64,000 nucleotides of DNA from Apodemus sylvaticus (Eukaryota; Chordata; Mammalia; Rodentia; Muridae): assembly GCF_947179515.1 (NCBI RefSeq), contig NC_067472.1:80293981-80357980 (forward strand), in the 5' to 3' direction. A program made the position numbers and the translations under genes. Positions within the stretch are counted from its first letter, which is position 1. Each line of letters begins with the position of its first letter. This document shows positions 11,640-23,896 of the stretch, piece by piece. The notes beneath the pieces were generated by a model. It was not told the origin of the DNA. It worked only from the letters and a program-made list of their open reading frames with translations, and did not search any database.

Positions 11640-13170
11640 CAAAAAGTTTAAGACACTGAAGAAAGGACAATGAAGACCCCAGAAGATGGAAAGATACCCT
11701 ATGATCCTGGACTAGCAGGATTAAGATTGTGAAAATGGACATTTTGCCAAAAACAATCTACAGATTCAGTGCAATCCCCATAAAAATTCCAATGCAACTC
11801 CACCGAAACTGAAAAGAAAGAAAGAAACCAAACCAAAAAATATTCCTATAAATTCATATGGAAACACAAAAGACCCAGGAACCAAAACAAATTTGAAGAC
11901 TAAAAATACTTCTGAGGGACTGAAGTATTGGAGCAGCAGCTAAAAGCATGTATTACTCTTGCAGAGGACCCAGGTTCAGTTCCCAGCATTTACATTTGGC
12001 TGTTAACAATTGCCTGTAACTCCAGTTCAAGGGACATGAAGCTTTCTTCCCCCTAGAGTCACCTGTACTCATGTGGTACACATACATAAGCTCATAGGTA
12101 TGCAGATGTGCACATAATTTAAAATTAAATCAAACACTTTATTAATTTTAATTTTAATTTAATTATGTAAATTAAATTATGTAAATTAAAAATAATTTTT
12201 AAATTTTAAAATAAATATAAAATTTGATTTTTTAATAAATTAAATTATTTTATTAATTTAATAAATTACATAAATTAAAATGTAAAAATAAAACAACAGC
12301 AAAACTACTTGGAGGAATCATTTTATTTCTTGATTTCAAGTTATACTACAGAGGGATGGTTAAAAAAACAAAACAAAGAAAACAAGTCAAAAATCCAAAA
12401 CCACAGCTTGATACAGGCACAAAACAGAGAAATTGATCAATAGTCTAGAATTGAGGACTCAACTATAATAAGTTTATGCTCCCACAGCCTCCTGATTTTT
12501 GACAAAGAGACCCAAATACACATTGGATAAAGGACAGCATGTTCAACAAATGGTGCTGGTAAAACTGGATAGCTATATACGAAAGAATGGAACTAGATGC
12601 TTACCTTTCACTTTGCAAATCCTCAACTCCAGATGGATCAAGGACCTCAACATTAGACCTGTCTGCAGTATAGGCACAACTCAGCTTATGGGCACAAGAC
12701 ATGACTCTTCCTGTGAGCACAGACATTTGACAAAGAGGACCACAAATGAACTCACAGAACTTATGACAGCATAAGACCTGCACGAGATCAAGCCAGCCAA
12801 TGTTCCCACATGGTTGGGGGAGGGGCTTATGAAGTCCCACCCCTAGTTGAGGAGGCCATGACAATTCTGGGCTTCTAGGAGAGGCAGAGTTCTCTTCTCT
12901 TCAAGTTCTCATCTCTTCTCTTCAAGGATGCTGCCTCTGAGAGGCCGCCTGTGCTCTGGTAGATGGTCCTACATGCCCGCACATAGGGGCGGCACTAAGT
13001 GGACTTAGTGAGTTTTTAAATAAAAGCATATGAAATTGGATGGGAATGTGGTAGAGGGAGGAGCTGGAAGGGAGAAAATGGGAAATAGATTTGATCAAAA
13101 CACATGACAAACATATACAAAGTTGTCAAACAATAAAAGGACTTTATACATATGTAAAACAAAACAAAAG
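11640..13170 (+). mobile_element. 5'-truncated L1: end of ORF2 plus 3' UTR, split by a SINE
   Basis: 11,660-11,920 and 12,300-12,660 hold decayed 3' ORF2 (GTGCAATCCCCATAAAAATT; TTTTTGACAAAGAGACCC; CAGATGGATCAAGGACCTCA). From 12,790 a typical L1 3' UTR follows (GGCTTATGAAGTCCCACCCC, GGGCGGCACTAAGTGGACTT, poly(A)-like end near 13,160). The final ORF2 codons appear lost. A 91-codon frame (12,499-12,774) is an ORF2 remnant. The copy is dead. Confidence 0.8.
11925..12135 (+). repeat. B2/B3 SINE inserted in the L1
   Basis: CTGAAGTATTGGAGCAGCAG, GCAGAGGACCCAGGTTCAG and TTCCCAGCATTTACATT, followed by a long AT-only tail (12,120-12,295). The L1 sequence resumes after it with a short ACTT-type duplication. 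Confidence 0.7.
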
Positions 13171-13327
13171 AAAATACTAAGCTTACAAAAATGGAAGGCA
13201 CATGAAAGATGCCCTTCTGCCTCGTCTCTGGAGAAAGAAAACAGGAAAAGGGAATGACTCTTTGTGCCCAGAGCATGTTTTGCCCTAAACCCAAGATCAC
13301 ATCTACCATTGAAATCAATGATTTCTT

Positions 13328-13500
13328 CCGGGTATGGTGGCGCATGACTTTAATCTCAATGCAAGGGAGGCAGAAGCAGGTCGTCAGAGGAAATCAGCCT
13401 GGTCTACAAAGGAAGTTCCAGGACAGCCAGAGCCACGCAGAGAAACCCTGTCATGAAAACAACAAAAAACAGAACAAGAAAAGACAAAGAAAATGCATCA
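13328..13500 (+). repeat. B1 SINE
   Basis: GGGTATGGTGGCGCATGACT, CAGCCTGGTCTACAAAGGAA, GCAGAGAAACCCTGTCATG and an A-rich tail. 7SL-derived. Confidence 0.9.
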
Positions 13501-14049
13501 ATGACTTCTAACATGACTATCTGGGGGAGAATATGTGCATGGGATTTGGTTGCGTTCTTTATAGAGCCCACTTCTGGAATGGCTGAGAAAACGGTCAGTG
13601 TTATTTTTAGGTGTTGTTTTCCTGGAGATTTTTTAAGAGCAAGCATGAAATCTTGGGTTATTTCGAGGTTGATGGAATGTTGGGACATATGGGCTGTGAA
13701 ATGCCTGTTATGGAGTCATGGCCCACCAGGGGAGTGTAGACTGTAGCCTACACACAAGGCTTTGTGTTCTGTCCATCGTGGGAAATAAAGTTTTGCACAC
13801 CATCACATGTCCTCTGTGTTCATTCCTAATTTTGTTGAAATCCTTTTCCTTCTTCCTCTTGAAAAATCAACCCCAAAATGTATTCCCCATCATGCAGCGC
13901 CCCCAGGCAGTAAGAGCACCCTGCATCACTTATTTTGTGTATCAAGCTCATTTTCACAAGGCTTCACCCTAAACCTCCAGCTGTGCAATTGATTATTTGC
14001 CTGTGTATTAACGAATTAACTGAGATCCTTTTTGTTAACGAAAGCAAAT
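13501..14049. other. No gene recognised
   Basis: Short frames on both strands without recognised family. Confidence 0.35.
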
Positions 14050-14215
14050 GAACCTACTGTGGCTGTGTTGCCTGCAATCCCAGCATTCTGCAGACGAACA
14101 CAGGAGCACCATGCATTTGAGACCAGTCTAGGCTACGTGATAAGCTCAAGGCAGGCTGAGGCTGCAGAGCACGACCCTGTCTCACAAAACCAAAAGAGAA
14201 GATGGGGAAGGGACA
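14050..14215 (+). repeat. Old B1-like SINE
   Basis: GCCTGCAATCCCAGCATTCT, TTGAGACCAGTCTAGGCTAC, CGACCCTGTCTCACAAAACC. Longer and more diverged than the standard B1. Confidence 0.6.
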
Positions 14216-14599
14216 CAAGCAAACAGACTGAATGAATCTGAAATCAGGTTGATGAAGACAAAGACTGCCTACTGAAGGCTCTAGTAGGTTTGGCTCTTTT
14301 GCCTGCCATTGATTGCCTGTGTGGTCCTGTTTACACTGGCCCTTCCTCTAGCATTCCCTGATTCTCACCAGCTTCTTCCTCTGAACAGCCAGAGGTCCCT
14401 CTGCTACTCATCTGCACAGCCTCTCTTCTGTGCACAGGACTACATAGCTATGAGCATACATGTAGCACATGCTTACATCCTCCCAAATCATGGGATGGAG
14501 TTGCTTCCCACACACCTGTTCCTGGGCACCACCCTTCGCCCCCTCCCCCCACCCCACCCAGAAGCCTGCACAGGTTCTCTGAACAAATGGACTCACAGC

Positions 14600-15060
<461 letters not shown>

Positions 15061-15779
15061 AACGAGGAAGTACAGGGTTCAAAGGGAACAACACTGCCCA
15101 ACAGCAAATGGCCCTAATGTGACCTAGCTAAAGCTGTTCCCGTTCTGCCCTGAGCCACTGATACAAGAAACCCAGATTTTCCCAGACAGCCTATGAGGAA
15201 ATGTAAAATAATGGACCCAGTGGGGGTATAGCTGGATCTCCAAATTCAGCAACATGCCTCCCAGCCCCCACCTCCTCATGCCTCCCTCACATCCCCCTCC
15301 TGTCATCCAAATGCCTCCATCACTCAGAACATTAGTGAACCAGGGGGGTTGGAGTGGAAAAGCAGCCAGAGGTCCCTTCTGCTAGCCATCTGCACAGCCT
15401 CTCTTCCCTGCAGAAGCCCACTCTGGCCTCTTGGCCCCAGCTCCCTTCTCAATGACTCCACCCCATTGTTCAAGCCTCATCTTGATTGCTACCTCTTCTT
15501 GTAAAAGCCTTGTGGTATTTTTGCTTCTTTCTGTGACAAACTACTGGATGGGAAGGAAGAATTTCTTTAGGCTTAGGTTTTACATGGTCCTGGACATCGC
15601 CATGGTGGTCTGGAGAGATCAGAGCAGTGAATGTCACAGTGGGGTAGAAGGGGAGGCACGGGAACACCCACACCCACTGATTTTCTCTTCTTCTGTGTGA
15701 TGGTGTCACCTATACTCAGGTAGCTTTTCTGTCTCTGGAAATGCCTCACGGATACACCCGGAGGTCTCCCAGTTAGTTC

Positions 15780-15945
15780 TAAGTTCTTTCCATACTTATT
15801 ATTGACACACTGCAGCAGGCATGCCAGTGGAGGTCAGGAGACGAGCTGCAGGAGTGGGTTCTCTTCCCCATGTGGGGCCTGGGCACAGAACACAATTGAT
15901 CAGCCTGGGTGGCAGGTGCCTTTGCCCTACATCATGCTGGCCCCT
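15780..15945 (-). repeat. B3-like SINE, reverse
   Basis: GCCAGTGGAGGTCAGGAGAC, GGTTCTCTTCCCCATGTGGG, then GGTGCCTTTGCCCTACATCA. Confidence 0.6.
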
Positions 15946-16027
15946 GGGTCATTCTAAATCTAATCAAGTTGTCAATGAAGATTAATGGTCACACCTTTTG
16001 TTTTGTTGTTGTTGTTTGTTTGTTTGT

Positions 16028-16340
16028 GAAGAGAGAACTGGAGAGATAGCCTAGCACTTTAGAGTGCTGGCTGCTCTCTGAGAAGATATGGGTTGATTCA
16101 ACAGTATCTACATATAGTTCAGTCCAAGGGATATGAAGTCCTTTTCTGGCTTTGGAGGACACCAGGCACACAGATGGTTTACAGACAGATGTACATACAG
16201 GTAAAACATCCACACACATAAACTAAAAACAAAAAGAACAAACCAGAGTTATACATGTATATGTATGTATATGTTTATATGTATGCAAACATGTAAATAT
16301 ATGTAACATATGTAAACATACACATATTTAAAGCCTGTGT
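16028..16340 (+). repeat. B2/B3 SINE plus (TATG)-rich tail
   Basis: GAACTGGAGAGATAGCCTAG, AGAGTGCTGGCTGCTCTC and an ACACACATAAAC end, then alternating TATG/ATAC to 16,335. Confidence 0.65.
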
Positions 16341-17574
16341 CAGGCTTTGGTCTGTCACATAGACTTTGTGTCTTAGGTGGCCTGGCTGCCCATGCGGACC
16401 CTCCACTTCTCTGAGTCTCTGACTGAGCTGAGTGAACTTAGGGCAGTCACCTACTATTGGTTGAGTCTAGAACACTTCAAAAGCTAATGAATTACAGCTG
16501 GTTCTCTAGCTTTCTGCTTTGGGGAAGTAGAGGAGTCTTTCAGAAACAGGGTCTTGGGCCTTTAGGCTGTTGGGGCGCGCTCCTAAAGGGCGATTATGAA
16601 CCCTTAGCCTATCTGTCTGTCTTATTTTTCCTTTCTAGCCGTGAACACATTTCCACCCTTAGGTGCCAGGTTGCCTTGCCAGAGGCCTCAAAGCAATGGG
16701 GCCAAGAAATCATGACCCAAGACCTCCAAAGTGTGAGCCAAGCACACACTCTCTAATGCGCATGTAATTTAAGATGCATGCTTGCCCCTTGCCGGGTGCC
16801 AGCAATGGCCGTCTCCCCAGCTCCCATGGCTAGCTTCGTCAAACCTCTAACAACCACCCAGTCAGTGTCTTTTCTCTGGGCCATCTGAGTCTCCACAGAT
16901 GGAAAACACCAGGCAGCCTTTATATTTTAAAACTAGGGAGATAACTCAATGGCTGGGTGAAGAATATGTTACCCCATCCTCCTGAGCCTCTGAAGCTGCC
17001 TGTGGAGGCTACAAATTATCAGTCTCTGCGAGTTACGAGTCTGCTACTTCCTCTCTGTTCCACAGCCTGGTGGAAATCCCTCTCCCCCTTTCTCTCTTCC
17101 TCTTCTTCCTGGGACCTGAAAATCCCACCTTATCCTTCACCCAGAGATTAGCTTCTGCTTTATTGACCAGTTAAAATGGGGAGGATGTTCACTTTGTATG
17201 TGATCCACTCCTCTTCAGGGCAGCCCCTCTTGAGGAAGCAGAATTAGCATCAAAATACAAATAGTACCAGGGCAATCCACAACACTCCGAATCTTATTGT
17301 CGCAAGTACTTGTAGTAGTGACAGAAAGCTAGCATAAGCCACAGGCCACAGGGTCTCTGCAGCATAACCTAGGACAGCAATGGTGTACCCTACACTAGCC
17401 CATCCTGTCTAACAGAGTGCCAATACCCTTTCAATAAACTCTTCTTGCCTAAATGATGATATCCTTGTACTCAGTGACTTAGTAAGTACTCTATCAGCAT
17501 TCAGCGATTTCTATGTTTTACTGACTAAGCTCCCATTTTTAAATGGGAGATTTAAAAAGACCATTTTTAAAAGT
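16341..17574. other. No gene recognised
   Basis: Non-repetitive by eye, with scattered short frames; nothing assigned. Confidence 0.35.
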
Positions 17575-17792
17575 TTTTTTATGACATTAATTTATTGTGT
17601 GTGCATGTGTATGCGTTGGGGTGGGGGCTGGGTGGGCACATGCTCGGCCCAGATGTGGAGGTCAGAGGCCAGCCTGAGGCATCAGCAGGAGCTGCTTCTC
17701 TCCTTCCACCGTATGGGTCCTGGGGCTTGAACTCCGGTCCTCAGGCTTGGCAGCAAGCTCCTTTTTCTGTTGGCCCTCTTAAAGACTATTAA
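17575..17792 (-). repeat. B3 SINE, reverse
   Basis: GATGTGGAGGTCAGAGGCCA, CTCTCCTTCCACCGTATGGG, CAGGCTTGGCAGCAAGCTCC. Confidence 0.8.
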
Positions 17793-17799
17793 AGTTCTC

Positions 17800-19449
17800 T
17801 GCAGGACTGAGATGTGGCTTTGTCGAGTACGTACAACACTCCAACCCAACACTCCAGCTGTCTGCTTGTAAAGCTCTTGATGAATCCTAGGAGGGGTGCC
17901 AAAGCGAATGAAAACGAAAACTTACGTGAGTCAACGTGATACTTTCTTTTCAGCTGTGGTTCCCTCATTCATTTGCAAGTGAGTTCTAAGTAAATGAGAA
18001 TTAAAAACACGGCTTGACTTCCATCTGTGGGAAGATGAACGCCACCTGTGCGTTATGTGTTAGAAGTCTATCATCGCAACTTGGGTCACATGGCAGTGAA
18101 CCCCTGTTTTAACATGATAGAGGTTTGTGTTTTTATGTTGTCAACCCGTATTACAGTTCATACCTCTGTTATGGGGAGTCCACCAGAGATGACCACTCAG
18201 AAGCAGTTTATATTGCTCTTTCCCTCTCAGAATTGCAAGCAAACTGAAACTCTTTATCTCAGCCAGCTGGGACTACACTCAAGAATTTGGGTCCTAAGTG
18301 TAGCACAGAGTGTCTGGAGCACAGGGTGTTTGAAGGCAGAAACCCAAGCTCTGGCAGCTGCGGTGGGGGCTTCTCGGAAGCAAGCAATTTGACAGAAGCT
18401 GAGATAAGAAGTTGGCTGGAGGGGTTTCTGCACATTCGAGCAGTTTAACAGAAGCTAAGATAAGTTAGCTGGGGCAACTTGAGTTCCTAGAATAGGATTG
18501 GGAAATTTTCTATGGGATTCTCCATCAAGGAGATCAAATTCTAGTTAAACCTGAAATCTCTGTACTCTCATGCCCTGTCACACCTCAAAAAAAGATGTTG
18601 TTAGGTTCCAAAGAGTAAAGACTTTTGAAATATTAAACCAATGTTGCTCACCTGCTCCTAACCTTTGACAAACAAGATGCATTCAGCCCTCAGGCCCATC
18701 CCACCCCTTCCCTGGCTGGTTTCCAACATATTACTGGAGAGAAAGGAAACAGGAATGATTTGGAAATTTGGAATGAATTGTCTGCTGTTCCCAGAGGAGT
18801 GACTCAACTTCAAGTCAGACAAAAAAGGCCCCTGGAGGCTGCTGTAGACTGAGGAGTGTGGCGAGGAGGCCACTCCTCACTTCTGTTCCTTCTGAAAGTG
18901 ATGAGTGTGAAGATAATTCCTGAGGAGAGAATAAGTACAAGAAGAGTGAAGGGAATGTGGGACGGCGTCACCATGGGATGCGGGTGGATCACACTGTCTC
19001 CTTGCACCTCTTTGCAGAGACCGTGATATAGGGTGGAGACTCCAGACACCTGGCTAGGTGGCCTCCTAGATCCCAGGAAGTCCTCCGATGATGCATAGAA
19101 GGCCAACTGTAGATAGGAGGGGCGGTGTTAGAGCCTCCTTGGGGGTGATCTGAGGCTTTGATTAACTTGTTCTGAAATCAGCTTTTCATTAGTATTGGCT
19201 GAGATGTTGGAAAATCATTATCACCTGGCCTCTTCTCTGGAAATAATTTCTCTGGTAATTTCACTACCTTTCAGAAAGCAGTCAAATAGTCAAGAAGGCC
19301 AGATGAGGCCAGACTGAAGGAGAGAAGAGTAAACAGGTGGGACACGTTCTTACACCTGGGCAGTCTTTCTGTTTGACCACACAGGCTATATGGCTTTATA
19401 AGGATGTAATTAGCTGGGCATCTATAGTCCCAGCTGCTCCAGAGGGCTA
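17800..19449. other. No gene recognised
   Basis: Holds a worn ID-like piece (17,805-17,860) and a short imperfect duplication at about 18,390-18,465 (GACAGAAGCTGAGATAAG and AACAGAAGCTAAGATAAG). A 114-codon frame at 18,048-18,392 is unrecognised. Confidence 0.35.
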
Positions 19450-19745
19450 CTCTTATCAATTTATTGTATGTGCATGTGTGGTGTGTGGCCCAGATATGGA
19501 TGTCAGAGGACAATTTGCAGGAGTTGGCTCTCTCCTTCCACCATATGGGTTCCAGGAATTGAGTTTAGATTGTTTGGCTTTTTGGAAAGCATCTTTACCT
19601 GCTGGGCCATCTTGCCAGATAATTTTTTATTTTGAGGTAGAGTCTCACTGAGTTGCCTGGGCTGGCCTAGAGTGCATTTGGTAGTCCTGATTTTTTATTT
19701 TTTTATTTGACAGTCTCAATATGCCTGGCTAGGGTTTTTTGTTTC
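19450..19745 (-). repeat. B3 SINE, reverse, then B1-like remnant
   Basis: GATATGGATGTCAGAGGACA, CTCTCCTTCCACCATATGGG, TACCTGCTGGGCCATCTTGC; from 19,622 TTTGAGGTAGAGTCTCACTG reads like a worn B1, reverse. Confidence 0.7.
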
Positions 19746-20377
19746 TAAGGCAATAAGCCAACACCGTTGGACAGACGTGAAGAAGCCACTATAGCAGACC
19801 TACTAGAGGGAGCTCCACCACTGGCCACTCAGGCTCTCCTACATTAGGTACCAACCAGACTTCAGTTATACACAATGCCACAGCCAAAGAATCCTCTGGA
19901 GCAGTCAGCTTAACATCTTAGAGGGGGTGATGCCTCCCACCCCAACTTTTCCTGAAGTTAGCCAAGAGTCAGACATGGAGTGACAGGCATTAGTGGGAGT
20001 GTAAATGATTCATCTTTGTTCACCAAGAGCCCAGATGCATGTGCATTCTTCAACCCGTAATTCTGCTTCTGGGAATCTGAGCAAGCAGGGATGTCCTCAG
20101 CAGTTAATGTGCAGACAATGCATCTTAGTCTTCTCTGTCAGGGAACATCCTCTTGTCAGCAAAGTGCTTCAAGAGAGTGATGGTAGCACATGCTAATTCT
20201 GGGAATACTAGGTCGCCTAAAAAGCGTGACGTCAGCAAGTATTTGGTGCCAGAAAAAAACAAAACAAAACACCATAATGCAGCATATTTAAAATGGGGAC
20301 AGAGATTAGTGCGGGGATTGGGGGCTTGTGCCTGTAATCGCAGCAACTCAGAAGTCTAAAGCAATGTTCAAGGCCTA

Positions 20378-20540
20378 GTAAGAGCTGGGGACACACTCCT
20401 TTAATACCAGTACCAGGCATGTAGATCTCTGTGTTTGAAGCCAGTCTAGTCTACAGAGCAAGTTCCAGGACAGCAGGACTAAACAGAGAGAGCCCGTCTC
20501 AAAACCAAGCCAAACCAAACCAACCAAACCAAATAAAAAC
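20378..20540 (+). repeat. B1 SINE
   Basis: CACACTCCTTTAATACCAGT, AGCCAGTCTAGTCTACAGAG, CAAGTTCCAGGACAGCAGG, then an (ACCAA)-rich tail. Confidence 0.85.
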
Positions 20541-20689
20541 CAATAGCACAAATCATCTAAAATCTTTAGGAACTAGAGCTCTGGACTGGAGAGATGCCAC
20601 ACACACCTCTTATTTTTTTTTCTTGCATCTCACCAATCTTGCATAGATGATAACCTGATGCATGCATTCTTTTCTCTTGAGGTTTTACA

Positions 20690-20690
20690 T

Positions 20691-20729
<39 letters not shown>

Positions 20730-20815
20730 TGTGAGTGACTGCATGTGTGTGCAAAGGTCAGAGGATAGTTATCAGGAGTCAATTCTCTCCTTCCCCAGGG
20801 ATGAAAATCAGGTCT
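20690..20815 (-). repeat. (TG)n and partial B3 SINE, reverse
   Basis: TG repeat at about 20,695-20,727, then GCAAAGGTCAGAGGATAG and TCAATTCTCTCCTTCCCC. Confidence 0.6.
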
Positions 20816-21256
20816 CACCATTCCTCCTTCTCTTTTCCTTCTTCATTCTATGCTTTTAGGAATTGCATATGTAGGAACTTACGAGCATGGGTTAGCACAT
20901 TCCTTTTAAGGTCACAGGATCATGACACAAGTATGTTTTACTTTTTCATTTCTTTGACAGCGGAACTGTAGACTATCCCCATCTTTCCTCTGTTGCATCA
21001 ACCTTCTTGGCACACATGTGGGGTTCTCCAGCTGAGTTCAGACAAGCTGACTTGCTAGATGAGCTCTTGCAACATCAGAGATGCCAAACTGTCCTCCACT
21101 GTAGCTAGGAAGCTTCTACCCCAGCACATGCCCATAAATGTTGGTCTCTTCTTAACTCTTGGCAACAGTTAACCACTTTTATGGGTAAAGTTTTATATTT
21201 TTTCTTGTTTTTGTTTTCAATGAGTAGTAAGGTTGACTATTTCCCTTTCTCTATCC

Positions 21257-21470
21257 TTTTTTTTTTTTAAAAGATATTTATTTACATATTTTATGTATAT
21301 GGGTGTTTTGTTCGCATGTACATTTGTGTATCAAAAGAGAGAAACATATCCAAAAGGACTGCAGTCATAGACTGTCATGAGTCATTATGGGGGTGCCAGG
21401 AACTGAATTCAGGACTTCTGGAAGAACAGCCAGTGTTCTCAACCATGAAGCCATCTCTCCAGACCTCTCC
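21257..21470 (-). repeat. B2-type SINE, reverse
   Basis: T-rich start, AAAAGATATTTATTTACATA, CCAGGAACTGAATTCAGGAC, CTCAACCATGAAGCCATCTC. Confidence 0.7.
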
Positions 21471-21487
21471 ACATCTTTTGTTACATC

Positions 21488-21586
21488 AGTGTATTAGTCA
21501 GGGTTCTCTAAAGGGACAGAACTGATAGAGTGAACATATGTGAATATTCATATATGGGATATATATTCATATGTATGGGAATATTC

Positions 21587-21618
<32 letters not shown>

Positions 21619-22020
21619 GGCTATTTATTAGAGTTCCTTATAGGCTATGGTCCAGCTAGTCCAACGATGGTTGTCTCTCTACAGAAAAATCTAATAGTTG
21701 TTCAGCCCATGATGCTGGATGCCTCAGTTGGTCTTCAGTATACATTGCAATCCTGAAGAAGTAGGCTCTAATGCCAGTGAATTGAGATCAAGGACAAACA
21801 GGCAAAGAACAAAAGTGTCTTTCTTCCATGTCCTTTATAATAGACAGCCACAGAAGGTGTGGCTAGATTAAAGTTGAATCTTCCCAACTAAAAAAAAAAA
21901 ATCTGGATTTATAATTTCATTAAGAAAAGTCCCTCATAAGTGTATCCAGCAACTAGGGCGTTAGTTAATTCCAGATACAGTCATGTTGTCTACAGGAATA
22001 GCAGTAGCATACAACCAGTA
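21488..22020. repeat. Family D interspersed repeat with (AT)n
   Basis: Starts GTGTATTAGTCAGGGTTCTC; contains (AT)-rich 21,535-21,620 and an internal A-run near 21,890; a likely DNA-transposon-derived repeat. It shares its opening with the 9,488 block. Confidence 0.5.
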
Positions 22021-22059
22021 AGCTGACCTTTGGCATCTGTGTTTGTGATAGAGATGTGC

Positions 22060-22232
22060 TGTAGCTGGAGAGATGCTCAGTGGTTAGGAGGACATTCAGC
22101 TCTTGCAGAAGGACCTATGTTTGATACCCAGAATCCACCTTGAGTGATTTACAACCAACTATAACTCCAGTTCCAGGACACATATACTCAGACACACAGA
22201 TGCAAAAAAAATTAAAAACAAATCTTTTCACA
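22060..22232 (+). repeat. B2-type SINE
   Basis: GTAGCTGGAGAGATGCTCAG, GTTTGATACCCAGAATCC, AACTATAACTCCAGTTCC and an A-rich tail. Confidence 0.75.
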
Positions 22233-23239
22233 AGTAGTTATACTTGGTGAGTTCTCTAATTTTGTATTTGTTCTTTTGATGCCAAGATCATTACCCGCAG
22301 AGGATGTATTATATAGCGTCTCTATCTTTGTATTCTTGTGACACTTGTTTACTATGATCCCTCCCCCACCCCTGCCACTTTCTTTCCCTCCCATGTCCTC
22401 TCCCCTTCCCTGCCCTTTCCTCTTCTCCCTGCCCCCTTCAGTTCTCCTCTGCTCTTTCCTTGTGGTTGAGTTCTTGGACCTTGGCCTGTGCACTCTGGAA
22501 GCTGGAGCAAATCCTTTCTTATTATTTCAATGTCATTGATAATTACTGCTCTACCTTTCTTCTTTAGCCAAGTTTCAGAATTTGCACTCTTATCAAGAAA
22601 GTATCTCTTCAACTTAACCTAACTTTCCAAAAACTTTCACCACAAGTTGTTTATACTCAGTCAGGTTTGGTGGTGCAAGCCGGTATCCTAGCCCCTGGAG
22701 CTGGAGGGCAGAAAGACCCCCAGCAGCCTGAAGTGATCCTGGCAGGTCCTGGCCAGTCTCAGCTAAGCACTGAAGGTCTGCCCTCCTCCCCCCACCACCA
22801 CCTGCCGGTCAGCTTCTCGTGCTGCCTTGAGTGTTACTGTATCTGCTGTGTCCCCTTTGCCATTTACAATGTTGTTTGTGCCATTTTCCTGATCAACTTT
22901 AGAAGTTGATTTCACGGGACTGTAACAGAGCCCCAGCCTTTGGTTTCTGACTTCATTTTGAACCTATTTCTTCTTTTCTATTATTATGCCCTTCCTTCTG
23001 CTTTCTGTTTAGCTGACATTTTCCTGCTACTTAAACTGAGTAACTTACCCCATGACATGATCATGTCTGTTGTCTTGAATTCCTGGTCTGCTGGATCCCG
23101 GGCTGCCCTGCTACCCCAGCTCCGACCCTCACCCCCTTCTAATTCCTGTGTCTTGGGTCTGCAGAATGTTTTGTCATCTTCGAGCGCTCACTCCTGAGTG
23201 GTCTGTAATTTCCAGACTGCTGTTCTTGTTAACCTGCAT

Positions 23240-23345
23240 GTATTTTCCAGTTTCTAGATAAACTATTTTTCTGTTTTTTTTTTTTGTTGTTTTGTTTTCC
23301 AGTTTCTAGATAAGCTATTTTTCTGTGTTTTTTTGTTTTTTTTTA
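23240..23345. repeat. Duplicated 30-bp T-rich element
   Basis: TTTCTAGATAAACTATTTTT and TTTCTAGATAAGCTATTTTT, both preceded by TTTTCCAG, at about 23,246 and 23,297, separated and followed by poly(T) tracts. Confidence 0.8.
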
Positions 23346-23896
23346 AAGTATGCCAAAAATACTTTTTTCAGAAAGGCCATAAAGATGAACACAGCAAACA
23401 CCTGCACATACATGCCTCATGCATCACTTAGTGTCAGAAAGGAAACTCAAATGTATACTTACAATTTTTAATTTTATTTTTTTGCAAATAGGTGCGTACA
23501 GTAAAAGAGAAAAAAGAAAAAAAGAACTCGTCTGACTTCCTGGCCCCTTCCTCGGAAGCAGCTGCCCTAACTGACTTAGGTGCAGTTTGCGCAAGGGCTT
23601 CTGGCCTGGCCTGGGGTTGACTTACAGTCTCTCTGTGCTGTGGTTCCTTGAGTGTGAACTGAAGATTCTCTGGAAGCTGTCAAAGCTTTGAGGCCCAGCA
23701 CGCAGTCAGCTTCCGTACCTGTTCCAAGAATATCTGAAAAGCCTAGATGCCATCAAAACCCTTTCTCGTCAGTACAAAGTTAAAATCATTTCCTCTCTGA
23801 CTGCTTCCATTGTCTTCTGGCAAATGACCCACCTGCTCAGTGCGACCCTTGAACTGAAGCTTCCTCATCAGCCCAGGCCTTGGCTACCTTCCTCAG

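Noticed and set aside
12499..12774. 91-codon frame as a gene
   Set aside because: It is a decayed L1 ORF2 remnant.
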